Assembly (NCBI GenBank): GCA_948566455.1
Contig: CAOYQO010000011.1
Coordinates: 41,966-105,965, forward strand
Direction of reading: 5' to 3'
Source of the DNA: an uncultured Phocaeicola sp.
GTDB taxonomy: Bacteria > Bacteroidota > Bacteroidia > Bacteroidales > Bacteroidaceae
DNA: 64,000 nucleotides
Shown here piece by piece: positions 8,743 to 16,157 of this stretch. Every line of letters starts with the position of its first letter. The first letter of the stretch is position 1. Made by a program: the position numbers and the translations under genes. Under the pieces are notes generated by a model. That model did no database searches. It had not been told where the DNA came from and saw only the letters and a program-made list of their open reading frames with translations.

Positions 8743-8821
8743 AACAAGCAATGTCATGATGCAAAACTAGCAATCTTGTAATGCGGAATATTGCTAGTTT
8801 TGCATCATGACATTGCTTGTT
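8743..8821. repeat. Perfect 32-bp inverted repeat (long hairpin)
   Basis: Arms 8743-8774 and 8790-8821 are exact reverse complements over 32 bp (beginning AACAAGCAATGTCATG and ending in its complement), around a 15-nt loop. No ORF spans it and no T-run follows. It may be a non-autonomous mobile element remnant, a very strong termination/processing hairpin, or a protein target. Confidence 0.7.
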
Positions 8822-8916
8822 ATGTTCCGTTTAAGGCTTCTGGGTGGGTTACCGTATTATTTTTCGCAGACTATTCTTGAAAAAGTATAACAATATTAAG
8901 ACCAATAAAAGCCTTA

Positions 8917-9268
8917 TTAGGGGTCAAAATAGGTTCAGGGTCACTTATAACCCCATTTATAGGCCATTTTTATTTGTATCAGCCAATATAATACTAATAT
9001 ACAGACAGTTGACTTTTTTAAACTTCTGCAAAAAACGTATTTCAGTAGATTTGGAATATTGCAATCCGAACAAACCTTAAATGGGTAAATATTTGATACA
9101 AAAAGTAAAACAATAAAGCGGAAGTGATAAAGAGTGAATAATAAAATCTTTATTCCTTAGTAGTTTAGCACTATTATAGTATGTTTTATTTACATCTATT
9201 TTAAATATCTTATTCATTTAAGCAGGAATTGGGGGTATAAGTGACCCTGAACCTATTTTGCCCCCTAA
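8917..9268. mobile_element. Candidate MITE: 352-bp element with 38-bp terminal inverted repeats
   Basis: The left end (8917-8954, starting TTAGGGGTCAAAATAGG) and the right end (9231-9268, ending CCTATTTTGCCCCCTAA) are reverse complements at 36 of 38 positions. The A/T-rich interior has no credible gene; the 78-aa frame at 8844-9080 runs across the left repeat and is not believable. No clear target duplication is seen. Together with the 32-bp palindrome just upstream it fills the 884-bp gene-free stretch 8630-9513; in the remainder I see nothing else. Confidence 0.6.
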
Positions 9269-9513
9269 ATAGTACACTTTTTGTCTTTTTTGAGGCATAA
9301 CAGATTGATATACAGTTATTAATCATCAGAGAATCATTTTGTCCATGAGTTCACTTCATACACGCTGTTTTAGAAGAAAGTAAGAACCGTCTTTCTGATT
9401 GTCAAAAGAAAAAGCGCAACATGCATTCGCGGCTAATTTATCACTTCAGCAAAAGTTAAGAAGTTAAGTTTCGTAAGTATTGTTTTCCACTCCTAATTTA
9501 CAGGTAGTGTACT

Positions 9514-10035
9514 CTAAATTATTTTTCTGTAATCCCCATCACTTTTCTTCTTAAACCCATTGCTTAGCAGCACCTTTATTGAAGCCACATTTTCTTCGGA
9601 AGGGTCCGCCGCTATTTCACGTCCTCCCAATTCAATGATCTTTTCTTCCAACTTCCTGATAATCATTTTACCGATACCTCTATTCAGATACTCTTCTTCG
9701 CCAATCAAATATCCGATCTCGTACGTATGATTCTTTTCAGATATGTCTCCATACAAACTCTCAAAGCCGTGCCCTTCTTCCTCCAAGTCTTTCAAGAAAA
9801 AGCAATCAGCATAAAGACAATATCCGATCTTCTTATCCTTATAGTAAACAATAAAATGTTTCATAAAGTCATATTTACCATCTCTATTATTGACTTCGTC
9901 CAACCAAGCCTCCTTCTGTTCTTCCCCATCCGGACATAGCCATTTGTAGATATAATCTTTTCTCAACCATCTATCAAACCACGATATATCTTCGCCAAGC
10001 AGCGGCTTTAATACTATTTCGTCTGTATCAATCAT
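9514..10035 (-). CDS. GNAT-family N-acetyltransferase
   Basis: A 173-aa protein of the GNAT fold: 'YEIGYLIGEEEYLNRGIGKMIIRKLEEKI' has the motif-A acetyl-CoA loop (RGIGK), followed by motif B 'NVASIKVLLSNGFKKKSDGDYRK'. The N-terminal layout (DISWFDRWLRKDYIYKWL) resembles AAC(6')-like and RimJ-like members, so acylation of an aminoglycoside, small amine or protein N-terminus is possible; the substrate is unknown. A TTG codon at 10068 extends the frame by 11 residues and overlaps the end of the broken WG-repeat gene, suggesting that the two were once translationally coupled. Confidence 0.8.
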   Translation of the reverse strand: MIDTDEIVLKPLLGEDISWFDRWLRKDYIYKWLCPDGEEQKEAWLDEVNNRDGKYDFMKHFIVYYKDKKIGYCLYADCFFLKDLEEEGHGFESLYGDISEKNHTYEIGYLIGEEEYLNRGIGKMIIRKLEEKIIELGGREIAADPSEENVASIKVLLSNGFKKKSDGDYRKII

Positions 10036-10060
10036 AAGTTCATGTAAGTCATTTTTGTTT

Positions 10061-10399
10061 TTATTCAACCCGATTCCCTTTCACATCTATAAAGAAAGTT
10101 TCGCCGTTCAGCTTCACCTTTGCTTTGCCATCTTTATTAAAATAGGGGACGTCATCATATATAAAAGGAATAACTTCTTTCCCTGTTTTATCTACATATC
10201 CCCATCAACCATTCAGTCGAACTAATGCCAATCCTACAGAAAAAGCATGGGCATAGTCATAGATAAATGGTACGACTTCTTCGCCTGTTGCAGCATCTAA
10301 AAAGCCCCATCTACCATTGTATTCCGTTGGCACTAATTTTTGCACTTTCATTTTTTGAGTATCCATAATAGTATAATCCGTTAAATATTGAATTGACAA
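10061..10399 (-). pseudogene. WG-repeat protein interrupted by a stop codon
   Basis: The first frame (10399 to 10205) encodes two WG-type units ('NGRWGFLDAATGEEVVPFIYDYA', then 'GLALVRLNG') and stops at TGA where a Lys or Arg normally precedes WG. Reading through, the same frame continues as 'WGYVDKTGKEVIPFIYDD' and ends at a TAA at 10061-10063. A single base change to TGA therefore splits a WG/KWG-repeat protein. The likely start is the Met at 10366 (MDTQKMKVQ). WG-repeat proteins are Bacteroides surface or cytosolic beta-repeat proteins of unknown function. Confidence 0.65.
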
Positions 10400-10538
10400 A
10401 TAAGAAATAGTTCAAGCCTGCTTTCTGCTGTAAAGATAGGAATTAAATTGAGACTGAGCGCAGAACTCAGTAATAAGGCTGATAAATAGCAGTTTATCCA
10501 AGAAAAGGAAGAAGCTGAAATAGAATAACTTATTAAAA

Positions 10539-10570
10539 TTTGGCACGCCATTGTGAATCAATTATATTTG
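10539..10570 (+). promoter_or_regulatory. tag promoter
   Basis: TTTG (10539-10542), a 20-bp spacer and TATATTTG (10563-10570) form a textbook Bacteroides sigma-ABfr promoter. The predicted start near 10577 fixes the ATG at 10595 as the tag start. Confidence 0.75.
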
Positions 10571-10594
10571 TACATCATTATAAGTACTATAATT

Positions 10595-11167
10595 ATGCAA
10601 GATTTTGTAAACGGACGCTGCGGTTGGTGCGGAACTGACGAACTGTATGTGAAATACCATGATCAAGAGTGGGGAAATTTAGTAACCGACGACAAGACAC
10701 TGTTCGAATTTCTTGTGCTGGAGAGCGCCCAAGCCGGATTAAGTTGGATAACCATCCTCAAAAAGCGCGAGGGATATCGCAAAGCCTTCTGTGGTTTCGA
10801 TGCCGGACAGGTAGCACAAATGACCGATGAAGATGTCGAACAGCTGATGCACTTTGATGGCATCGTAAAGAACCGTCTGAAAATCAAATCGACCATCACA
10901 AATGCAAGGTTATTCCTCGCCATACAAAAGGAGTTCGGTAGTTTCTATGAATATACACTATCGTTCTTTCCCGATAGAAGACCGATCATCAATACCTTTC
11001 AGTCCTTGAGTGAGATTCCGGTATCATCTCCCGAATCCGATGCCATGAGCAAGGATATGAAAAAACGAGGATTCAAGTTCTTCGGATCTACGATCTGCTA
11101 CGCCCACTTGCAGGCTGCGGGATTCGTTAACGACCATCTGGCGGGTTGTATCTGCCGAAAAGAATAA
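10595..11167 (+). CDS. tag: DNA-3-methyladenine glycosylase I
   Basis: Removes 3-methyladenine from alkylated DNA, starting base-excision repair. The 190-aa protein has the Tag signature: N-terminal Cys pair 'GRCGWCGTDELYVKYHDQEWG', 'FEFLVLESAQAGLSWITIL' with the base-pocket Glu/Trp, and C-terminal 'NDHLAGCICRKE'. Cys and His residues at both ends form the Tag zinc snap. The frame is open back to 10553, but those residues overlap the promoter at 10539-10570, so the Met at 10595 is chosen. It is a single-gene unit with its own promoter and terminator. Confidence 0.94.
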   Translation: MQDFVNGRCGWCGTDELYVKYHDQEWGNLVTDDKTLFEFLVLESAQAGLSWITILKKREGYRKAFCGFDAGQVAQMTDEDVEQLMHFDGIVKNRLKIKSTITNARLFLAIQKEFGSFYEYTLSFFPDRRPIINTFQSLSEIPVSSPESDAMSKDMKKRGFKFFGSTICYAHLQAAGFVNDHLAGCICRKE

Positions 11168-11192
11168 ATGACAGTATAACTTCATACAAAGT

Positions 11193-11232
11193 AAAAGGCG
11201 GTATTTCCTCGCGTGGATTTGCCGCCTTTCCG
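11193..11232 (+). terminator. Terminator after tag
   Basis: AAAGGCGG / CCGCCTTT stem with a 20-nt loop and a short T-rich tail, 27 bp after the tag stop; it also lies downstream of the leftward lipoprotein gene at 11286. Confidence 0.65.
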
Positions 11233-11285
11233 TTGAAATATATGAAGTTTAGTTTTTGAGTTCGCTTATAGATCCTGGTATCATT

Positions 11286-11951
11286 TTACTTTTTTATTCC
11301 CAAAATATTTCTTGCTTTTTCTTCACTGGAGATGAAATCGAGTGCATCGATTATCTCGTCATAATTCTCCCGATCGGAGATATTCGGAGCTATAATTTTC
11401 AGAACTTCCAGTTTGTCGTCATCAAACCGGTATATCGACATCATCCGCACACACTGTTTGCAACTCAATCCTCTGTTACCGATTCCGGCTTCCAATAATT
11501 CCAGTTGGTCGTCCTTGAAAGGTTTGCTCTTCACTTTGTTGTAAAGCGACTGGAAATCCCTCTCATTCATCCCTCTTCCACCACTAACGTGCGGACGGGA
11601 GGAAGCAGTTCCATCACCTACTTCAATAGCAGGATATACAGCAACAGGCGGATGAGGAGCTGTGTTAAAAGAATTCATCCCTACAACACGCCCGTTTACG
11701 AAATCTATGACAATCGATGTAGTCACAGTAGATAAATTGCCACCGGCAACAAGTTTCACATACTCCCACTGCTCTGTTTCTTGGTCAAAACGGCGATATT
11801 GTGGTTTTCCAAGTATGGAAGAAACTTCTTTTTGGGTCATCCCTTTTTGGACACTCATCATGATGTCTTTACTCGATCCGATAATGCTGGCGCAGCTATT
11901 TATGCCAATCATAAATGCCAGTAGTGCTAATGTCAGTTTTATTGTTTTCAT
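11286..11951 (-). CDS. Lipoprotein with SmpA/OmlA-like and DUF4476 domains
   Basis: 221 aa. The N-terminus is a lipoprotein signal with lipobox INSC-A (Cys20), so it is anchored in the membrane envelope. Residues about 30-85 ('VQKGMTQKEVSSILGKPQYRRFDQ') match the SmpA/OmlA fold found in BamE-like proteins. The C-terminal 90 residues ('MNERDFQSLYNKVKSKPFKDDQLELLEAG' to the end) look like DUF4476, a helical domain common in Bacteroidetes. Function is unknown; an envelope-assembly accessory role is only suggested by the first domain. It is a single leftward gene. Confidence 0.8.
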   Translation of the reverse strand: MKTIKLTLALLAFMIGINSCASIIGSSKDIMMSVQKGMTQKEVSSILGKPQYRRFDQETEQWEYVKLVAGGNLSTVTTSIVIDFVNGRVVGMNSFNTAPHPPVAVYPAIEVGDGTASSRPHVSGGRGMNERDFQSLYNKVKSKPFKDDQLELLEAGIGNRGLSCKQCVRMMSIYRFDDDKLEVLKIIAPNISDRENYDEIIDALDFISSEEKARNILGIKK

Positions 11952-12113
11952 TGCATATATTGTTTTTTACTTTTTATGTTGCTACAAATATAAGTGGAGA
12001 AAAACATATAATATTATCTTTTTCCCTATTATTTAGGGAGATTTCCCTATTCATATATAGAGTTATGGATTTCAATAAAAAAGATAAAGCTATGGAGGGA
12101 AACATCTTTTTCC

Positions 12114-12135
12114 TATCTTTGTCACATAATGTGAC
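12114..12135 (+). promoter_or_regulatory. Promoter -7 element with adjoining palindrome
   Basis: TATCTTTG (12114-12121) is followed immediately by the perfect dyad GTCACAT-A-ATGTGAC (12121-12135), which would overlap the transcription start. It is a candidate operator for the acetyltransferase gene at 12192. Confidence 0.45.
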
Positions 12136-12191
12136 GAGTAATTCACCTCCATAGTAATTGGAATGCTCTAAAAATTAGTAGATTGCAATAT

Positions 12192-12788
12192 ATGAAAACA
12201 GAATTGGAAAAGTGCTTAGCCGGAGAACCGTTCAACGGCGGTGACAAAGTATTGGCAGATATGACGCTGAATGCTAAAAGATTGTTGAAGCGGCTAAATG
12301 AAACGGACTATGCCGACACGGAACAGAGAAAGCGAATCTTTCATGATTTGTTTGGCAAAATGGGAGAACATGTCCATATTGATATTGATTTCCATTGTGA
12401 ATACGGGAAGCATATTTTCATCGGTGATCAGGTTATCATCAATATGAACTGTACGTTTGTAGACAATAACATCATTGAGATAGGCGACAATGTGTTGATA
12501 GCGTCCAATGTACAGATATACACCGCCACCCACTCTACCAAATTGCAAGAAAGAGTCGTAGCGGATTGGGAAGCAGGAGAAGGTATTTGCAAAACCTATG
12601 CACTCCCCGTAAGAATAAATGATGGAGCGTGGATTGGTGGTGGTGCGATAATCCTACCAGGAGTGACAATTGGAAAAAACAGTGTCATAGGTGCCGGCAG
12701 TATAGTAACTCGCTCTATTCCTGACAACTGCGTAGCCGTAGGAAATCCTTGCAGGGTGATTAAACAAATTGATAATGAAGTCGTTTGA
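12192..12788 (+). CDS. maa: Maltose O-acetyltransferase-like (hexapeptide) acetyltransferase
   Basis: About 198 aa. The N-terminus 'MKTELEKCLAGEPFNGGDKVL' is the Mac/NodL cap domain; the rest is a left-handed beta-helix built of hexapeptide repeats, with the catalytic-type His in 'IYTATHSTKLQERV' and the acetyl-CoA loop 'GAWIGGGAIILPGVTIGKNSVIGAGSIV'. The family transfers acetyl groups to sugars such as maltose, glucose or N-acyl sugars. The Met at 12192 gives the canonical N-terminus. A TATCTTTG element and a dyad lie about 70 bp upstream. Substrate is not determinable here, so the symbol is by family. Confidence 0.87.
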   Translation: MKTELEKCLAGEPFNGGDKVLADMTLNAKRLLKRLNETDYADTEQRKRIFHDLFGKMGEHVHIDIDFHCEYGKHIFIGDQVIINMNCTFVDNNIIEIGDNVLIASNVQIYTATHSTKLQERVVADWEAGEGICKTYALPVRINDGAWIGGGAIILPGVTIGKNSVIGAGSIVTRSIPDNCVAVGNPCRVIKQIDNEVV

Positions 12789-12822
12789 CAGAAACGATCA
12801 CAATATATCATTGCTCTGTACT

Positions 12823-12860
12823 CCTCAAAGTATTTAAGTCATACTTTGAGGAATATTTTT
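12823..12860 (+). terminator. Terminator after the hexapeptide acetyltransferase
   Basis: Perfect 10-bp stem CCTCAAAGTA / TACTTTGAGG, 9-nt loop, followed by AATATTTTT; located between convergent genes. Confidence 0.8.
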
Positions 12861-12881
12861 GGGGAAGACCTGATTTTAGAA

Positions 12882-13442
12882 TCATTTCAATGCCTTGCCA
12901 TCCGAAAAAGCCTTACCCACCTTTTCGCCCACCTTCAGATAATCATTGTTGAACGGATCGAAGATGATAGGAGCTACTTTGGAAGCATCTACTTTCCCGT
13001 TTTCATCAAGTACACGCTCGTCTACACTCACATTTACGATCTCTCCACGCAAGATGCAGGTTTCGGGATTATAATCTTTCAGTTTGCACTCCATCGCTAC
13101 GGACAGTTCGTCAATCAACGGAGCGTCCACGAACTCCGAACGGGTGGCATGGAAGCCTGCACGGGCGAATTTATCCGTTACCTTATTGCCGGAAACGATA
13201 CCTACATAATCGCATGCAACAACCTGCCCCACTTCCGCCATACTTACTGTAAATGCTTTGCGCTTCAGGATATTCGCAGTGGTCTTGTGTCCTTCGCTGA
13301 TGCAAATACTGATCTCTTTCATTTCACTGATACCACCCCAAGCCGCATTCATAGCGTTGGGGAGTCCATTTTCATCATAAGCAGCGATGATAAACACCGG
13401 CTGCGGATAGGAAAAGGGTTTTGCTCCGTAATTCTTTCTCAT
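12882..13442 (-). CDS. Flavin reductase-like (flavoredoxin) protein
   Basis: A 186-aa FMN-binding split-barrel protein. 'FIIAAYDENGLPNAMNAAWGGI' and 'ISICISEGHKTTANILKRKAFTVSMA' are typical of the flavin_reduct family; the later 'FHATRSEFVDAPLIDE' matches flavoredoxins. It likely binds FMN and passes electrons to or from a partner. It starts just 6 bp after the exported flavodoxin gene, so the two form one leftward operon. The physiological partner and the reaction are not known. Confidence 0.85.
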   Translation of the reverse strand: MRKNYGAKPFSYPQPVFIIAAYDENGLPNAMNAAWGGISEMKEISICISEGHKTTANILKRKAFTVSMAEVGQVVACDYVGIVSGNKVTDKFARAGFHATRSEFVDAPLIDELSVAMECKLKDYNPETCILRGEIVNVSVDERVLDENGKVDASKVAPIIFDPFNNDYLKVGEKVGKAFSDGKALK

Positions 13443-13448
13443 ACTAAT

Positions 13449-13985
13449 TTATTTTTGAGTCCATTGTTTAATGTCTTCTTTGGTTGCACCGTTCAGCAGT
13501 TTGCCTTTCTGCCACTTCAAATTGGAATAAGTTTTCTGCAATTCCTTTTCGGAATTGGAGATACTGCTTCCGCCCGACGTGGCAAACAGAATCACTGTCT
13601 TACCTGAAAAATCACCACTTTCTATAAAAGTATTAATGATTCTCGGAGCTAAATCCCACCAGATGGGAAAACCAATATAAATAGTATCATAGTCCGCCAG
13701 GTTTTCCGCTTTGGAGCTTAAGGCAGGACGTGATTTAGCATCCGCCATCTCCACACTGCTGCGTGAGGACTTGTCGTGCCAATCCAGATCAGCAGAGGTG
13801 TACTTCTTCGCAGGCTGTATTTCGTAGAGAGTACCACTTGTGACTTCAGCAACGACCTTGGCTGCTTTTTCTGTTGTTCCCGTTGCCGAGAAATAGGCAA
13901 CCAATGTCTTAGAACTTTGTTTCTGTGCGATTGCGGTCAAACATAACGCCATAATCGCTACCATAAAGAATGTAAGTCTTTTCAT
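13449..13985 (-). CDS. Exported flavodoxin-like protein
   Basis: 178 aa with a cleavable signal peptide (MKRLTFFMVAIMALCLTAIA-Q), unusual for a flavodoxin because the FMN protein would act in the periplasm. The mature part has the FMN phosphate loop 'VAYFSATGTTEKAAK', 'YDTIYIGFPIWWDLAPR' with the aromatic FMN-stacking segment, and 'FATSGGSSISNS'. This matches the flavodoxin_4 group common in Bacteroides. It is the first gene of a pair with the flavoredoxin-like gene, consistent with a small periplasm-linked redox unit. Confidence 0.85.
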   Translation of the reverse strand: MKRLTFFMVAIMALCLTAIAQKQSSKTLVAYFSATGTTEKAAKVVAEVTSGTLYEIQPAKKYTSADLDWHDKSSRSSVEMADAKSRPALSSKAENLADYDTIYIGFPIWWDLAPRIINTFIESGDFSGKTVILFATSGGSSISNSEKELQKTYSNLKWQKGKLLNGATKEDIKQWTQK

Positions 13986-14067
13986 ACGATATATTATTTA
14001 GTTCAAACATAGATTACTTTTCCGTAGCAAACGCTTCGATTCGGGAAGCATATTGCAATGATACAAA

Positions 14068-14130
14068 ATTACGGAGTATTACCCAGTATGCAGGTATATA
14101 AATTACGGAATATATAACCAATATTACGGA
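14068..14130. repeat. Three direct ATTACGGA repeats upstream of the flavodoxin gene
   Basis: ATTACGGA occurs at 14068, 14102 and 14123 in the divergent region between the leftward flavodoxin gene and hicA. Spacings of 34 and 21 bp (about three and two helix turns) suggest a regulator's direct-repeat sites. Confidence 0.4.
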
Positions 14131-14166
14131 TGTATCTCCTTTTGACATACTTTATACCCCCTATTA

Positions 14167-14197
14167 TTGGATTGTAACTATTTTGTAGTTACATTTG
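14167..14197 (+). promoter_or_regulatory. hicAB promoter with internal operator dyad
   Basis: TTG (14167), 20-bp spacer and TACATTTG (14190-14197) form the promoter. The perfect dyad TGTAACTA-TTTTG-TAGTTACA (14173-14193) lies in the spacer and runs into the -7 element, the place expected for HicB autorepression. Confidence 0.6.
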
Positions 14198-14214
14198 CTG
14201 AAACTTATAAATGA

Positions 14215-14472
14215 ATGGGAACAAAAGAAAAACTTATCGAACGTTTCAAGTCGTTACCAGCAAATTTTACATTTGAAGAAATGGAACGCTTGTTGTCGAT
14301 ATTTGGTTATGAAAAATCGAATAAAGGTAAAACTTCCGGTTCGAGAGTTATCTTTAAGAATGGAGACAAACGCCCTATAATGATTCACAAACCTCATCCC
14401 GGCAACCTTATCAAAGGGTATGCAATGAAACAAGTATTAAATGATTTGATGGATGCAGGTTTTATAAAATGA
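14215..14472 (+). CDS. hicA: HicA-family mRNA interferase toxin
   Basis: 85 aa with the compact dsRBD-like HicA fold: 'FEEMERLLSIFGYEKSNKGKTSGSRVIFKNGD' followed by the active-site His in 'MIHKPHPGNLIKGYAMKQVLNDL'. HicA toxins cut mRNA independently of translation and are neutralised by HicB, whose gene follows after 16 bp. The start at 14215 (ATGGGAACAAAAG) gives the standard short N-terminus. A promoter with an operator-like dyad lies just upstream. Confidence 0.87.
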   Translation: MGTKEKLIERFKSLPANFTFEEMERLLSIFGYEKSNKGKTSGSRVIFKNGDKRPIMIHKPHPGNLIKGYAMKQVLNDLMDAGFIK

Positions 14473-14488
14473 AGAAAGGAGTATTATT

Positions 14489-14827
14489 ATGAATACATTA
14501 AGGTACAAAGGTTTCATTGGGTCTGTCAACTTCAGTGAAGAAGACAGCGTTTTTTTCGGTAAAATAGAAGGAATAAATGGAATGGTTAATTTCGAAGGAC
14601 AGAGTGTTCAAGAACTGACAGAAGCATTTCATGGAGCAGTCGATGATTATCTGGCTTATTGTGAAGAAGAAGGGGTACAACCGCACAAAAGCTATTCAGG
14701 ATCATTAAATGTTCGTCTGACTCCTGAGATACATAGCCATATCGCAATGCTGGCACAGCGTGCAGGTATCTCTATCAATGCTTTCATCAAACAAGCACTG
14801 GAGAAGCAAATTACAGCTATGTTATAG
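14489..14827 (+). CDS. hicB: HicB-family antitoxin
   Basis: 112 aa. Residues 1-65 form the degenerate RNase-H-like HicB domain ('YKGFIGSVNFSEEDSVFFGKI', 'FEGQSVQELTEAFHGAVDDYL'); the C-terminus 'SGSLNVRLTPEIHSHIAMLAQRAGISINAFIKQALEK' is a ribbon-helix-helix DNA-binding domain. It should bind and inhibit HicA and repress the shared promoter at the 14173-14193 dyad. Toxin-first order is normal for hicAB. Confidence 0.9.
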   Translation: MNTLRYKGFIGSVNFSEEDSVFFGKIEGINGMVNFEGQSVQELTEAFHGAVDDYLAYCEEEGVQPHKSYSGSLNVRLTPEIHSHIAMLAQRAGISINAFIKQALEKQITAML

Positions 14828-14893
14828 AATAGAAATTCATTCTATTATAATCACTATAAAACTCCGCTGAGTGTAAAGCATGTATGTGGTATT

Positions 14894-14936
14894 GCAGAGA
14901 TTATCCGATAAAAAGAATAGTCTCTGCATTTTTTTA
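14894..14936 (+). terminator. Terminator after hicAB
   Basis: GCAGAGA / TCTCTGC stem followed by ATTTTTTT, about 70 bp after hicB. Confidence 0.65.
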
Positions 14937-15003
14937 ATGTTAAAAACACAAATGACTGTCACAATCCTCTTCGGCCCATGTCTAAATATATAAAACAGAA
15001 ATC

Positions 15004-15825
15004 ATGGAAATAGAAATTTATCATGTGGACCAAGCGATAAATGGCTCTAAAGAGGCATTAGAAGCAATCATTGAAAATATTGAAGGCCCGGTGTTTAATT
15101 TGTCATTGCGCATGCTCGGGCGGATTGAAGATGCCGAAGACGCAAAGCAAGACATTCTGATAAAGGTCATCACAAGCCTTTCTTCTTATAAAGGAAAAAG
15201 TTTATTTTCGACATGGGTGTATAAAATAGCCGTAAACCATTTAATCAATGAGAAGAATAAAGACTTCGCAAATCATCCTTTGTCTTTTGAAATCTTCGGG
15301 AGTGATATAGACAGATATGTCGCCTCTTCAGTTGACCAAACGAATCTGGCTGAGAAAAAGATTTTCTCGGAAGAGCTGAAACTGTCATGCACCAACGTTT
15401 TGCTTCAATGCTTAAGTCCATTTGACAGGTTAATCTTCATTCTGGGAACCATGTTTGATGTAGACAGCCGGCTGGGAAGTGAGATTACAGGATTGTCGGC
15501 TGACAACTTCAGGCAACGGCTGTCACGCTCCAGAAAAGTAATGAGTTCTTTCCTGTCAGAATATTGCGAGCACGCAGGAGGCAAGAAATGTAACTGTATG
15601 AACCGGGTAAATTATGCCCTCAGCCAACATCGTATCGATCCTGCCCTGCCTTACTCATCATCATTGGTACCGGAGAGAATCTCCACATCGAAGTCTGCCA
15701 TGGAAAACATTGATGCCGCGACAGCTCTGTATTCAAACTTACTCAGACACTCTTCTAAACAGCAAGCCAAAGAATATCTTTTCAATCTGCTTAAAACAGA
15801 TGATTTTTCATCACTAACTAAATAA
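15004..15825 (+). CDS. ECF-type RNA polymerase sigma factor with long C-terminal extension
   Basis: 273 aa, longer than typical ECF sigmas (about 170-200). Region 2 is 'VFNLSLRMLGRIEDAEDAKQDILIKVITSLSSYKGKSLFSTWVYKIAVNHLINEK'-like (about residues 30-85, quoted here only by its parts: FNLSLRMLG, DAKQDILIKV, FSTWVYKIA). Region 4 spans about 140-185 ('ITGLSADNFRQRLSRSRK'). After it comes a Cys-containing stretch 'CEHAGGKKCNCMNRV' and about 70 further residues. No anti-sigma gene is adjacent; the next gene (8 bp on) codes for a small membrane protein. Regulation through the cysteine segment or the membrane partner is inferred. Confidence 0.8.
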   Translation: MEIEIYHVDQAINGSKEALEAIIENIEGPVFNLSLRMLGRIEDAEDAKQDILIKVITSLSSYKGKSLFSTWVYKIAVNHLINEKNKDFANHPLSFEIFGSDIDRYVASSVDQTNLAEKKIFSEELKLSCTNVLLQCLSPFDRLIFILGTMFDVDSRLGSEITGLSADNFRQRLSRSRKVMSSFLSEYCEHAGGKKCNCMNRVNYALSQHRIDPALPYSSSLVPERISTSKSAMENIDAATALYSNLLRHSSKQQAKEYLFNLLKTDDFSSLTK

Positions 15826-15833
15826 TATCTGAC

Positions 15834-16157
15834 ATGGACAAATTATTTTTCTCGGCAATTATCGGATTGATTGCCGGAGTCATAGACATCATTCCTATGA
15901 TTATGCAGAAACTTCCCCGCTACTCCACCGTTTCGGCGTTTTTCCATTACTTCTTTGTTTCAATCATTATTCTCAATGTAGACATACCTCATATTCCCTG
16001 GTGGCTGGAAGGAGGTGTTGTAGGCTTGGCACTAACTATCCCGATGCTTATTCAAGTAGGACATTCGGATAAGAAATCTTTGCCAATAATAGCATTCAAT
16101 GCTGTAATATTGGGAACATTGGTTGGACTTGCTGGACACTATATTTCAGTTTCCTAA
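15834..16157 (+). CDS. Small integral membrane protein
   Basis: 107 aa with three or four predicted transmembrane helices: 'FFSAIIGLIAGVIDIIPMIM', 'FFHYFFVSIIILNV', 'GGVVGLALTIPMLI' and 'IIAFNAVILGTLVGLAGHYI'. It starts 8 bp after the sigma-factor gene and is surely co-transcribed with it. No family name is recognised with certainty. Its 3' end overlaps the convergent beta-propeller gene by 12 bp. It could be a membrane-bound modulator of the sigma factor, but nothing in the sequence proves this. Confidence 0.75.
   Translation: MDKLFFSAIIGLIAGVIDIIPMIMQKLPRYSTVSAFFHYFFVSIIILNVDIPHIPWWLEGGVVGLALTIPMLIQVGHSDKKSLPIIAFNAVILGTLVGLAGHYISVS

Noticed and set aside
8844..9080. 78-aa frame in the gene-free region
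   Set aside because: It runs across the left terminal inverted repeat, has no start context and a random-looking composition.
12883..13607. Long plus-strand frame opposite the flavin reductase gene
   Set aside because: Shadow of the well-supported minus-strand gene; no recognisable domain and begins in the terminator.
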